Positions 1 through 6,700 of a DNA stretch of 8,538 nt are shown here, in pieces. Each line of letters opens with the position of its first letter. The stretch's first letter is position 1. Below the pieces are notes generated by a model, which did no database searches, had not been told where the DNA came from, and saw nothing but the letters and a program-made list of their open reading frames with translations. The stretch lies in assembly GCF_021107415.1 (NCBI RefSeq), contig NZ_JAIOSW010000226.1, positions 1 to 8,538 of the forward strand, given 5' to 3'. Position numbers and translations under genes: made by a program. Source of the stretch: Desulfobacula sp. Its GTDB lineage: Bacteria; Desulfobacterota; Desulfobacteria; Desulfobacterales; Desulfobacteraceae.

Positions 1-126
1 AAAGTGGTCATTGAAAAACTTGAAGCCGTACCGGAAAGATCCGGAGCAAAAATGATTGAAGGATCTGTGGACAATCAGGTGACTGAACTTGTCAGAATCC
101 TTAAAGAGGATGAAAAGGTATTATAA
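1..126 (+). CDS. etfB: Electron transfer flavoprotein beta subunit, C-terminal end (partial)
   Basis: Frame 1 is open from the left edge to a TAA at 124-126 and gives 41 residues. The stretch ERSGAKMIEGSVDNQVTELV followed by an acidic/basic helix resembles the conserved C-terminal tail of EtfB/FixA proteins, where a (R/K)xGxxIEG element precedes the last helix that reaches over the alpha subunit. EtfB binds AMP and, with EtfA, forms the soluble heterodimer that carries electrons from flavin dehydrogenases to the quinone pool or to a bifurcating partner. The identification leans on the immediately following etfA gene, 12 bases downstream, since beta-then-alpha is the usual bacterial order. The N-terminal part lies outside the window, so it cannot be assigned to the bifurcating or non-bifurcating ETF type. 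Confidence 0.88.
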   Translation, partial: KVVIEKLEAVPERSGAKMIEGSVDNQVTELVRILKEDEKVL

Positions 127-132
127 GGAGAA
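127..132 (+). promoter_or_regulatory. Ribosome binding site of etfA
   Basis: AAGGAG begins directly after the etfB stop codon and lies 6 bases before the ATG at 139. It fixes the etfA start and implies translational coupling with etfB. Confidence 0.8.
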
Positions 133-138
133 AAGGAT

Positions 139-1074
139 ATGATTCAAAAGACAGGCGTTTTAATTGAAGTTGAGAATAATACGGTAAAAGAGACCAGTTT
201 AGGGGTAATGACGGCTGCAACAGGACAAGAGATCACGGCTCTGGTACTGGGCAATGCCTCTGCTGTTAAAGATAAACTGGCAGAATATGGTGCCGCTAAG
301 ATTGTGAGCATTACAGCAGCAGACGACAGCCCGGACCTACAGGCTGCAATACTTGCAGCAGCCGTAAAAGAATACAATTTTGAAGCCCTTCTGGGAACAG
401 CTAGTGCAACCGGCAGAGACCTGTTTGCAAGACTTGCTGCCATCCTGGATGAACCCCTGGTATCAGACTGCGTGCAGGTAAATATTGCTGAAAAAACAGT
501 AAAAAAATCCCATTTTTCAGGCAAAACTTTTGCCACGCTTAAAATAAACAGCTCCCTTCTTCTGTGTACCATTCGTCCCAATTCCATTGATCCTGCGGCA
601 TCACCTGTAGCAGGAGAGCTCATGGAGTTTACGGCTGATGTGACAGGCCTGAATAATAATAGGGGCCTGATTAAAATTAAGGAAACCAAAAAGGATGACC
701 AGGGCAAAATGGATCTCACCGAAGCCCCCGTCATCATCACCGGCGGCCGGGCTATAAAGGCTGCTGAAAACTATAAAATGCTTGAAACCTGTGCCCAAAA
801 ATTAGGTGCAGCCGTGGGAGCTTCCAGAGCTGCTGTGGATGCGGGGTATGCCCCCCATTCCATGCAGGTGGGCCAGACTGGTAAAACTGTAAGCCCTAAA
901 CTCTACATTGCCTGCGGGGTGTCGGGTGCGGTTCAGCATTATGCCGGAATGAAAACCTCAAAGGTCATTGTGGCCATTAATGAAGACAAGGATGCCCCCA
1001 TTTTTTCCAAGTGTGATTATGGCATCGTAGGGGATATTTTTGATGTAGTCCCTGTGTTGACTGAAAAACTTTGA
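139..1074 (+). CDS. etfA: Electron transfer flavoprotein alpha subunit
   Basis: The 311-residue protein has the normal EtfA length. Domain I (about 1-190) holds TGRDLFARLAAIL at 91-103. The C-terminal FAD-binding domain (about 193-306) is nearly textbook: TGGRAIK at 201-207, GASRAAVDAGY at 227-237, QVGQTGK at 243-249, GVSGAVQH at 260-267, AINEDKDAPIF at 279-289 and DYGIVGD at 293-299. These loops hold the redox-active FAD. There is no N-terminal ferredoxin-like extension. The protein works in the cytoplasm with EtfB, taking electrons from an acyl-CoA dehydrogenase or a dimethylglycine/sarcosine-type dehydrogenase; no such partner is visible here. The stop is a tandem TGA-TAA. BCCT-1 follows after 69 bases, so the ETF may serve oxidation of whatever that transporter imports, as FixAB serves carnitine reduction in enterobacteria. 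That link is inference. Confidence 0.97.
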   Translation: MIQKTGVLIEVENNTVKETSLGVMTAATGQEITALVLGNASAVKDKLAEYGAAKIVSITAADDSPDLQAAILAAAVKEYNFEALLGTASATGRDLFARLAAILDEPLVSDCVQVNIAEKTVKKSHFSGKTFATLKINSSLLLCTIRPNSIDPAASPVAGELMEFTADVTGLNNNRGLIKIKETKKDDQGKMDLTEAPVIITGGRAIKAAENYKMLETCAQKLGAAVGASRAAVDAGYAPHSMQVGQTGKTVSPKLYIACGVSGAVQHYAGMKTSKVIVAINEDKDAPIFSKCDYGIVGDIFDVVPVLTEKL

Positions 1075-1129
1075 TAAATATAGAAATGCCAGCGATTTTT
1101 AACCATGATGAAACAACAAACTAACGTAT

Positions 1130-1135
1130 AGGAGG
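1130..1135 (+). promoter_or_regulatory. Ribosome binding site of BCCT-1
   Basis: AGGAGG, a full anti-Shine-Dalgarno match, lies 8 bases before the ATG at 1144. The 69-base gap after etfA shows no convincing promoter or hairpin, so read-through from etfBA is the simplest reading. Confidence 0.8.
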
Positions 1136-1143
1136 AAAGATTT

Positions 1144-2751
1144 ATGAGTGGCAGGATTGATACGGATGAGGCTCACAAGTTTAATACGGGCTATAAGGTA
1201 GGGCAGGATAACCTGAAAAAATGGGGCATGGATATGCACAACCCTGTTTTTTTTATTTCAGCTATTCTGGTGCTTGTGTTCATTATCGCAACAATTTTAT
1301 ATCCAGTGGGCGCAAAAAAGTTATTTGATGCCACAAAAGGATGGACCATTGAGAATTTTGACTGGTTTTTTATGATTTCAGGCAATATCTTTGTTTTATA
1401 CTGCCTGGCATTGATTGTACTTCCGGTGGGCAAGATCCGATTGGGCGGACCTGATGCAAAACCTGATTTTACAAGAATGTCCTGGTTTGCCATGCTGTTT
1501 GCTGCCGGCATGGGAATTGGTTTGATGTTTTGGAGTATTGCCGAGCCTGTTGCCTATTATACAGACTGGTGGGGAACCCCGTTAAATGTAGTGCCAAAAA
1601 CTCCGGAGGCGGCAAAAGCTGCCATGGGTGCCACTATGTTTCACTGGGGCCTTCATCCCTGGGCCATATATGCTGTGGTTGCCCTTGCCCTTGCATTTTT
1701 TACCTATAATAAGGGGTTGCCATTAACCATCCGGTCCACTTTTTTTCCTATCCTGGGGGATAGAGCATGGGGAATACCCGGTCATATCGTTGATATTCTG
1801 GCAGTTGTGGCTACTATTTTTGGGTTGGCCACTTCCCTTGGGTTTGGGGCCCAACAGGCGGCATCCGGCTTGAATTTTTTATTTGGTTTTAAAAATTCCA
1901 TCAATCTTCAGGTTATTATTATCATATGCGTAACTGCTGTGGCTGTTATTTCTGTTGTCCGGGGGCTGGAAGGCGGGGTCAAAGTATTGAGTAATTTTAA
2001 TATGGTACTTGCCCTGTGCCTTTTAATATTTGTTATTCTTGCCGGTTCTTTTACACATTTTTTTACAGGGTTGGGAAAGACAGCCATGGCCTATCTTGAA
2101 TATATTCTTCCCTTAAGTAACTGGATTGACCGGGCGGATGAAAAATTTTATAAGGGATGGACAGTTTTTTACTGGGCATGGTGGATATCCTGGGCTCCTT
2201 TTGTCGGCATGTTTATTGCCCGTATCTCAAAAGGACGTACCATCCGTGAATTTATCACAGCGGTACTCCTTGTCCCGACACTGGTAACTATTATCTGGAT
2301 GCAGGCGTTTGGTGGTAATGCCCTGCTTCAAATCCAGAATAAAGTCGGTATTCTGGCAGAAAAAGGTCTGGGAGAAGTATCTCTTGCAATGTTTCAAATG
2401 TTGGAAAATCTTCCCCTGACACAGCTCACCTCGTTTTTTGGTATTGTTCTGGTTCTTGTTTTCTTTATTACGTCTTCAGATTCAGGCTCGCTGGTTGTAG
2501 ATTCAATTACAGCCGGCGGGAAATTAGATGCTCCAGTTCCCCAAAGAATTTTTTGGGCGACAATGGAAGGTGCAATTGCTGCTGCTCTTCTTATTGGTGG
2601 CGGTGCTGATGCCTTAGGTGCTATTCAAGCGATTGCTGTCACAGTGGGGCTGCCCTTTACGGCAGTAATGCTGATCATGATTGTCAGTCTTTATCTGGGC
2701 CTGAAACACGAATTAAAATTTGGGTATAATAATACAAATCAGGTTTATTAG
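1144..2751 (+). CDS. BCCT-family betaine/carnitine/choline transporter (BCCT-1)
   Basis: The 535-residue protein has a roughly 33-residue hydrophilic N-terminus and about 12 membrane helices. BCCT landmarks are clear: WFAMLFAAGMGIGLMFW at 114-130 with the GMGIG glycine stretch at 122-126, HWGLHPWAIYA at 167-177, and the family signature WTVFYWAWWISWAPF at 339-353 followed by ARISKGRTIRE. The aromatic box that holds a trimethylammonium group in BetP corresponds to W168, W173, Y176, W346, W347 and W350. Thr443-Ser444 in FFITSSDS matches the sodium-2 site of BetP, so sodium-coupled uptake is likely. The C-terminus after the last helix is short, without the long charged helix used by BetP for osmosensing, which favours a nutritional rather than osmotic role. 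The substrate is a quaternary ammonium compound or betaine; which one cannot be read from the sequence. The gene ends with tandem stops TAG-TGA-TGA-TAA. Confidence 0.95.
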   Translation: MSGRIDTDEAHKFNTGYKVGQDNLKKWGMDMHNPVFFISAILVLVFIIATILYPVGAKKLFDATKGWTIENFDWFFMISGNIFVLYCLALIVLPVGKIRLGGPDAKPDFTRMSWFAMLFAAGMGIGLMFWSIAEPVAYYTDWWGTPLNVVPKTPEAAKAAMGATMFHWGLHPWAIYAVVALALAFFTYNKGLPLTIRSTFFPILGDRAWGIPGHIVDILAVVATIFGLATSLGFGAQQAASGLNFLFGFKNSINLQVIIIICVTAVAVISVVRGLEGGVKVLSNFNMVLALCLLIFVILAGSFTHFFTGLGKTAMAYLEYILPLSNWIDRADEKFYKGWTVFYWAWWISWAPFVGMFIARISKGRTIREFITAVLLVPTLVTIIWMQAFGGNALLQIQNKVGILAEKGLGEVSLAMFQMLENLPLTQLTSFFGIVLVLVFFITSSDSGSLVVDSITAGGKLDAPVPQRIFWATMEGAIAAALLIGGGADALGAIQAIAVTVGLPFTAVMLIMIVSLYLGLKHELKFGYNNTNQVY

Positions 2752-2768
2752 TGATGATAAAAATAATC

Positions 2769-2772
2769 AGGA
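2769..2772 (+). promoter_or_regulatory. Weak ribosome binding site before a TTG start
   Basis: AGGA lies 9 bases before TTG 2782. In this reading frame the bases from 2749 to 2766 hold five stop codons and no ATG or GTG follows before 2782, so TTG is the only start that keeps the first membrane helix complete. The modest site and rare start codon suggest low expression. Confidence 0.5.
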
Positions 2773-2781
2773 ACATCTTAT

Positions 2782-3672
2782 TTGAATCATAACCTGTTTG
2801 GAATTATTGTTGTTTTTGCAGCTGCAGCAGCCTGGGGAATGTCTGGGATTTTTGTAACCCTGATTATTGATTCCTCGGGCTGTTCGTCTGTAGCACTTGC
2901 CTTCTGGCGTGATTTTACCACCTTTTGTGTTTTGCTTTTATACACGCTTGTGACGGCACCCCACAGGCTGACTATTCAAAAAAAGGATATTCTCTGGTTT
3001 TTGGCTATGGGGTGTTGTCTAGGGGGCTTTCATATTTTTTATAATAAAAGCGTGATGATGAACGGCGCTGCTGTGACAACTGTTCAGCAGGCAGCCATGC
3101 CTGCAGTGGTCACCATTGCTGCCTGGTATCTATGGAAGGAAGCTCTTACCAGAGAAAAAATTGTTGCCATGGTCATCATATTTTCGGGGACTGTCATGGC
3201 CTCTGGATTAAACCTGTTTACCCTTGAAAGAATAAATGTTACCGGCTTAATGGTCGGTTTTATAGTTCCTTTTTTTTATGCCGGCTGGACATTGTGCGGT
3301 AAAAATATCGTAAACCGATATGGTGCTGTTCCCTGTCTGGCAATTGCTTTTGGCATTGCTGCAACAATGCTTTTGCCCTTGCAGCCTTTTGTTACACAAC
3401 CAGGTTTTTTGAATTGTAAAATAATTTTGATTTTTTCAGGATTGATTGGCCTTTCAACTGTTGGAGCCTTTACGTTTTATATGATAGGATTAAAATACGT
3501 CCAGGCAGGGATTGCCAGTATTCTTGTCATGTCCGAAATTTTATTTGCCGGTGTTTATGCATGGTTTCTTCTAAACGAACGCTTATCTTTTGTTCAGACT
3601 ATTGGCGCTATTTTCGTTATTATTGGTGTCGCCTGGCTTTCCTTTAAAAAGCCCGATGCTGCCAGTGAGTAG
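2782..3672 (+). CDS. EamA/DMT-superfamily membrane transporter
   Basis: The 296-residue protein has ten predicted membrane helices in two EamA repeats (about 5-140 and 153-287), the usual drug/metabolite transporter layout and length. The second repeat ends with SEILFAGVYAWFLLNERLS at 251-269 and IGAIFVIIGVAWL, the typical E-x(n)-ER-L pattern of EamA proteins; the first repeat has the matching PAVVTIAAWYLWKEALT at 107-123. Members export amino acids, metabolites or drugs, and sequence alone does not give the substrate. It starts 30 bases after BCCT-1 and is probably in the same operon, so export of a by-product of betaine breakdown is conceivable but only inferred. Translation starts at TTG. 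Its last codons, encoding PDAA, form one arm of the terminator of the opposite operon. Confidence 0.9.
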   Translation: MNHNLFGIIVVFAAAAAWGMSGIFVTLIIDSSGCSSVALAFWRDFTTFCVLLLYTLVTAPHRLTIQKKDILWFLAMGCCLGGFHIFYNKSVMMNGAAVTTVQQAAMPAVVTIAAWYLWKEALTREKIVAMVIIFSGTVMASGLNLFTLERINVTGLMVGFIVPFFYAGWTLCGKNIVNRYGAVPCLAIAFGIAATMLLPLQPFVTQPGFLNCKIILIFSGLIGLSTVGAFTFYMIGLKYVQAGIASILVMSEILFAGVYAWFLLNERLSFVQTIGAIFVIIGVAWLSFKKPDAASE

Positions 3673-3692
3673 CGAGCAAGGCAGCATCGGGC
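3646..3692 (-). terminator. Intrinsic terminator of the methyltransferase operon
   Basis: GCCCGATGCTGCC at 3651-3663 and GGCAGCATCGGGC at 3680-3692 form a perfect 13-base-pair GC-rich stem with a 16-base loop. Read on the minus strand, the stem is followed by TTTTT (3650-3646), the classic layout of a rho-independent terminator. It begins 26 bases after the minus-strand stop codon at 3718. On the plus strand the hairpin is followed by taaataca with no T-run, so it is oriented for the minus operon, although the stem may also slow plus-strand transcription. It overlaps the last seven codons and the stop codon of the EamA gene. Confidence 0.88.
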
Positions 3693-3717
3693 TAAATACA
3701 ATGGGTATCGGTTTTAT

Positions 3718-4518
3718 TTAACTTTCAATAGCTCCGGAACGAACCCCTTTAAGAAAATTCATGCAATAATTATCATGGCCCAGGAGCATGTCTGCGGTTC
3801 TGATGGAGGCCATGATTTTCTTATCCAGAGGATCAATAATGGCGGAGTCCATGCCGGCATCCATCATCAGAGAGAGAAAGGTCCGGTTGATGATTTTTCT
3901 CTGGGGCAGGCCGTAGGAAATATTGGACAGGCCACCGGTGATGTGGACATCCGGGAATTCGGCTTTGATGGACCGGACCGCATCCAGAACCATGACGCCT
4001 TTGTTGGACTCAACGCTGATGGGTTGGACCAGAGGATCCACATAAATAGAGGGCGTGGGGATGCCGATCTTGTTAAGTTCTTCTACCAGACCTCTGGCAC
4101 GGCCCAGGATATCATCGGAAGAGGCAGGCATGCCGGCATCATCCATGCAAAGGGCAATGATTTTACACTCTTTTCCTTCAAGAAATGGCATCATGGCATT
4201 AAAGCGTTCTTTTTCCAGGCTGATGGAGTTGATCATGGGAGTCTTTTCCACCATTTTAAAAGCCATTTCCAGAACAGCCGGGTCCGGGCTGTCAAGGGTA
4301 AGGGGTACGGTGGCAATGGGCTGGATAGTATCCAACAGCCATTTCATGTCCTCGGTCTCATGACCGATGCGGGCTCCGGCATTGACATCAATATAGTTAG
4401 CACCTGCTTCCTGCTGTTTTTTTACATCATCAATGATATAGTCGGCATCCCTTTCTGCCACAGCTGCCTGGACAAGTTTTCTGGAGGTATTGATTCTTTC
4501 ACCTATTACTTCAAACAT
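3718..4518 (-). CDS. mtgA: Methylcorrinoid:tetrahydrofolate methyltransferase (pterin-binding, MtgA/AcsE type)
   Basis: The 266-residue protein matches the length of stand-alone pterin-binding methyltransferases such as AcsE of Moorella (about 262). It forms one TIM barrel. Visible elements are IGERINTSRK at 5-14, DVNAGAR at 44-50, TLDS with D76, MINSIS with N97, YVDPLVQP with D161 and GGLSNISYGLP with N199. From memory, D76, N97, D161 and N199 correspond to the AcsE residues that hold the pterin ring. In this cassette the reaction should run from methyl-Co(III) corrinoid protein to THF, giving 5-methyl-THF for oxidation or acetyl-CoA synthesis. The ATG at 4516-4518 has AGGAGA at 4525-4530, and the gene follows the corrinoid-protein gene after 29 bases. 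Calling it MtgA rather than AcsE rests on the neighbours; it could also act with other corrinoid proteins. Confidence 0.9.
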   Translation of the reverse strand: MFEVIGERINTSRKLVQAAVAERDADYIIDDVKKQQEAGANYIDVNAGARIGHETEDMKWLLDTIQPIATVPLTLDSPDPAVLEMAFKMVEKTPMINSISLEKERFNAMMPFLEGKECKIIALCMDDAGMPASSDDILGRARGLVEELNKIGIPTPSIYVDPLVQPISVESNKGVMVLDAVRSIKAEFPDVHITGGLSNISYGLPQRKIINRTFLSLMMDAGMDSAIIDPLDKKIMASIRTADMLLGHDNYCMNFLKGVRSGAIES

Positions 4519-4547
4519 GGTTTTTCTCCTGTGTTTATATGTCCGGC

Positions 4548-5180
4548 TTAGTTGACAAATGATTTGGCAAGTTTTGAAGCAGAGCCTGCATCAGCTGCAA
4601 AACCGTCTGCTCCGATTTCATCGGCAAAGGCCTGGGTGACAGGCGCACCGCCCACGAGAATCTTGACCTGGTCCCGCAGGCCGCTTTCCACGATGGCGTC
4701 CACGGTTTGTTTCATCATGGGCATGGTGGTGGTCAAAAGAGCGGACAGACATACAATCTGGGCATTTTTTTCCTTGATCTGGGCAACAAAATTTTCAGGG
4801 GCAATATCCACTCCAAGGTTGTGAACTTCCATGCCCGCGCTTCCCATCATCATGGCCACTAGATTTTTACCGATATCATGGAGGTCGCCCTTGACCGTTC
4901 CGATGATCACGCTGGCACTGGTGGCGGACTCATCTTCTCCCAACAGGGGCTTGAGGATAGTGACGCAGGTTGCCATGGCCTGGGCTGCCATGAGGACTTC
5001 GGGGATAAACATATCACCGTTCTCCATTTTCTCACCCACAATGTCCATGCCGGCAATCAGACCTTTGTTGAGGATTTCACCGGCCGGAGTATCCTGAGCC
5101 AGGGCGTCGTTTACAAGACCTGTCAGTTTGTCGCTGTCACAGGAAACTAGGGCATCTGTCATTGCATTAAAATCAGTCAT
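4548..5180 (-). CDS. mtgC: Corrinoid protein, methyl carrier of the methyltransferase system
   Basis: The 210-residue protein has the MtbC/MttC/MtgC two-domain form. A helical cap (B12-binding-2) spans about 1-85 and a Rossmann-type cobalamin domain about 88-208. The cobalamin signature GDLHDIGKNLV at 98-108 is intact; H101 is the lower axial ligand of cobalt in the DxHxxG motif. SALLTTTM at 146-153 and VGGAP at 176-180 complete the cobalamin-binding loops. In the cytoplasm it shuttles the methyl group from the MttB-family enzyme, upstream, to the pterin methyltransferase, downstream. Only 11 bases separate it from the preceding stop, and its ribosome binding site touches that stop codon, so the two are translationally coupled. 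Oxidation of Co(I) to Co(II) needs a reductive activase, which is not encoded in the window. Confidence 0.94.
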   Translation of the reverse strand: MTDFNAMTDALVSCDSDKLTGLVNDALAQDTPAGEILNKGLIAGMDIVGEKMENGDMFIPEVLMAAQAMATCVTILKPLLGEDESATSASVIIGTVKGDLHDIGKNLVAMMMGSAGMEVHNLGVDIAPENFVAQIKEKNAQIVCLSALLTTTMPMMKQTVDAIVESGLRDQVKILVGGAPVTQAFADEIGADGFAADAGSASKLAKSFVN

Positions 5181-5196
5181 TTTCTTCTCCTTTAAG
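5181..5196 (-). promoter_or_regulatory. Translation leader of the corrinoid-protein gene, identical to that of mttB
   Basis: On the minus strand this reads CTTAAAGGAGAAGAAA, with AGGAG (5187-5191) 6 bases before the ATG. The TTAA part contains the TAA stop of the preceding methyltransferase gene. The same 16 bases occur before that gene at 6616-6631. Confidence 0.75.
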
Positions 5197-6613
5197 GGTT
5201 TTTGCGTTTTTCAACATATTCAGTTAATTGTTTTTCAATTTTCGGGTCAATGTCCGGTTTTTCGTAGGAAGCCAGCCGCTGTGCTACCTTGTCTTCGGCA
5301 ACCTGGTCAATGTGTTTTTTCCCATCCTTGGTCCAGGCATCCGAGTTTTTACGGCTCATAAGAGTGGGCATGAAAAATTCGGTCCGGCACAGTTTAAAGG
5401 TTTTGGGATGGGTCAGGTACTGGCCGCCGATGCCGACATCCTTTATCACGTTGATATCAATGGAGTCATCGGTGAGGGCAAGGGGTTTGAGCATGTTCAG
5501 TATCATGCCGCAGGCTTCCTCGTCAACAAGGAATTTTTCAAAACTCATGGCAATATAAGAGCCCAGGATACCGCAGGAATGGAGGATAAAGTTGATTCCG
5601 CTCCTGGCTGCAGTGGAAAGGGCCAGGGCTGATTCCACACCGGCCTGGGCATCGACACACAAGGCATCGGTCAGACCGCCGCCAGATCTGGAAGGCAGGT
5701 TGTAGAATCGTGCCATCTGGGCTACCAGGTGAATATTTTTAGACAACTCGGGTGCGCCAATGGAGAGAGCGCCTGTTTTCATGTCCATGGCAGAGGAGGT
5801 AGACCCATAGATCACAGGGGCTCCCGGTCTGACCAGCTGGGCCAGGGTGATACCGGCCAGGATTTCAGCATTCTGGAGGGCCAGCACTCCGTCCAGGGTC
5901 ACGGGGCCTGAGCCGCCGGCCATGATCAGGGAGGCCACCACGCAGGCCTGGTTGTGACGGGCAAGTTCAATGAGAGCCCCGGCCATTTCATCGGAAAACT
6001 GTAGAGGAGATAAGGAATTGATCAGGGAGACAGATACGGTTTTGTCCATGATATTTTCCTTGCCGCCCCATAGGATACCGGCCATCTCAATACCGTCCAG
6101 AGCACCTTGTCGGGAGGTTGGACTTCCCATGAAGGGTTTGTCGCACAAGAGCATATTAGACAAATTCAGATCTAGATGGACGGTGTCACTGGGCATGTCA
6201 GCCGGTTCCACCATCATCCAGCCGTTCATGTTAATGTACGGGGAGGTCTGGATCAGCTTGCAAAAATTGTCATAATCTTCCATGGTGGCCTGGCGTTGGT
6301 TTCCCTGCATATCCATGACAAATGGAGCGCCGTATCCGGGGAGGAAGACAAAATCATCTTCCCCGATCTCCACACTTTTTTCAGGGTTCCTGGCATGGAC
6401 TGTGAAGCGTCTGGGAGCGGTTTTCAATGCTTTTTGAATGTCGGATTTTTCAAAAAAGACTGTGGTGCCTTCCACTCTATGTCCGTTTGTTTTGAAAATT
6501 TTGAGCGCCTCTTCTTCATTAAAGGAAACGCCGGTGTTTTTCAAAAGATCCATGGCAGCATCATGGATTTTTTCCATATTTTGGATACTCAGTTCCTGCA
6601 TTCGATCATACAT
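5192..6613 (-). CDS. mtgB: Non-pyrrolysine MttB-family methyltransferase, probable glycine betaine:corrinoid methyltransferase
   Basis: The 473-residue protein belongs to the trimethylamine methyltransferase family (COG5598) and is a TIM-barrel enzyme without signal peptide. Family-like stretches are FLPGYGAPFV at 90-99, GSPTSRQGALDGIEMA at 163-178, SLINSLSPLQF at 196-206, RPGAPVIYGSTSSAMDMKTGALSIGAPE at 262-289, GGGLTDALCVDAQAG at 311-325 and NFILHSCGILGSYIAMSFEKFLVD at 341-364. Trimethylamine-specific MttB has an in-frame amber codon for pyrrolysine; this frame is open throughout, so it belongs to the non-Pyl branch whose first characterised member is Desulfitobacterium hafniense MtgB. It should demethylate a quaternary amine and methylate Co(I) of the adjacent corrinoid protein. 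Adjacency to BCCT-2 supports a betaine substrate. Carnitine (MtcB), proline betaine (MtpB) and gamma-butyrobetaine (MtyB) enzymes share the fold, so the substrate, and the symbol, are tentative. Confidence 0.9.
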   Translation of the reverse strand: MYDRMQELSIQNMEKIHDAAMDLLKNTGVSFNEEEALKIFKTNGHRVEGTTVFFEKSDIQKALKTAPRRFTVHARNPEKSVEIGEDDFVFLPGYGAPFVMDMQGNQRQATMEDYDNFCKLIQTSPYINMNGWMMVEPADMPSDTVHLDLNLSNMLLCDKPFMGSPTSRQGALDGIEMAGILWGGKENIMDKTVSVSLINSLSPLQFSDEMAGALIELARHNQACVVASLIMAGGSGPVTLDGVLALQNAEILAGITLAQLVRPGAPVIYGSTSSAMDMKTGALSIGAPELSKNIHLVAQMARFYNLPSRSGGGLTDALCVDAQAGVESALALSTAARSGINFILHSCGILGSYIAMSFEKFLVDEEACGMILNMLKPLALTDDSIDINVIKDVGIGGQYLTHPKTFKLCRTEFFMPTLMSRKNSDAWTKDGKKHIDQVAEDKVAQRLASYEKPDIDPKIEKQLTEYVEKRKNP

Positions 6614-6615
6614 TG

Positions 6616-6631
6616 TTTCTTCTCCTTTAAG
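6616..6631 (-). promoter_or_regulatory. Translation leader of the mttB-family gene
   Basis: CTTAAAGGAGAAGAAA on the minus strand, with AGGAG (6622-6626) 8 bases before the ATG at 6613. It is identical over 16 bases to the leader of the next gene at 5181-5196. Confidence 0.75.
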
Positions 6632-6647
6632 AGGGATATTTCCTCTT
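6629..6647 (-). other. Small hairpin directly before the mttB ribosome binding site
   Basis: AAGAGG (6629-6634) and CCTCTT (6642-6647) pair around a 7-base loop. On the minus strand the stem ends exactly where AAAGGAG begins, so it might tune access to that site or stabilise a processed 5' end. The stem is short; a chance origin is possible. Confidence 0.3.
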
Positions 6648-6663
6648 TTTTAAGTAAATAATC

Positions 6664-6692
6664 CCTGTGGCCATGAAAGGCAAGGCCACAGG
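6664..6692 (-). other. Intercistronic hairpin between BCCT-2 and the mttB-family gene
   Basis: CCTGTGGCC (6664-6672) and GGCCACAGG (6684-6692) form a perfect 9-base-pair stem with an 11-base loop, starting 8 bases after the BCCT-2 stop at 6701-6703. On the minus strand it is followed by GATTATTTACTT, which is U-rich but without a continuous run. It may be a partial terminator or an mRNA-stabilising element that sets different transporter and enzyme levels. Confidence 0.5.
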
Positions 6693-6700
6693 CAGATTGT

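Noticed and set aside
144..740. Long open frame antisense to etfA (198 codons)
   Set aside because: It lies fully opposite a well-conserved gene, has low-complexity Ser/Ala/Val content, and shows no ribosome binding site or family motif.
1075..1143. Internal promoter between etfA and BCCT-1
   Set aside because: No convincing -35/-10 or -24/-12 pair is visible in the 69 bases.
3775..4551. Plus-strand open frame of 258 codons opposite the pterin methyltransferase gene
   Set aside because: It is rich in His, Gly and Phe as expected from the complement of a real gene, and the minus-strand protein has intact pterin-binding motifs.
5192..6613. Pyrrolysine-containing MttB
   Set aside because: The frame is open from ATG to TAA with no internal TAG, so no amber readthrough is needed and the length is normal for the non-Pyl branch.
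6629..6651. Plus-strand intrinsic terminator (AAGAGG/CCTCTT plus T-run)
   Set aside because: The stem is only six pairs and no plus-strand gene ends nearby, so a terminator role in that direction has no support.
6640..6692. Separate sigma-70 promoter for the mttB-family gene (TTGCCT, 17 bases, TATTTA on the minus strand)
   Set aside because: Both boxes are poor matches and the -35 lies in a hairpin loop; read-through from BCCT-2 is simpler.
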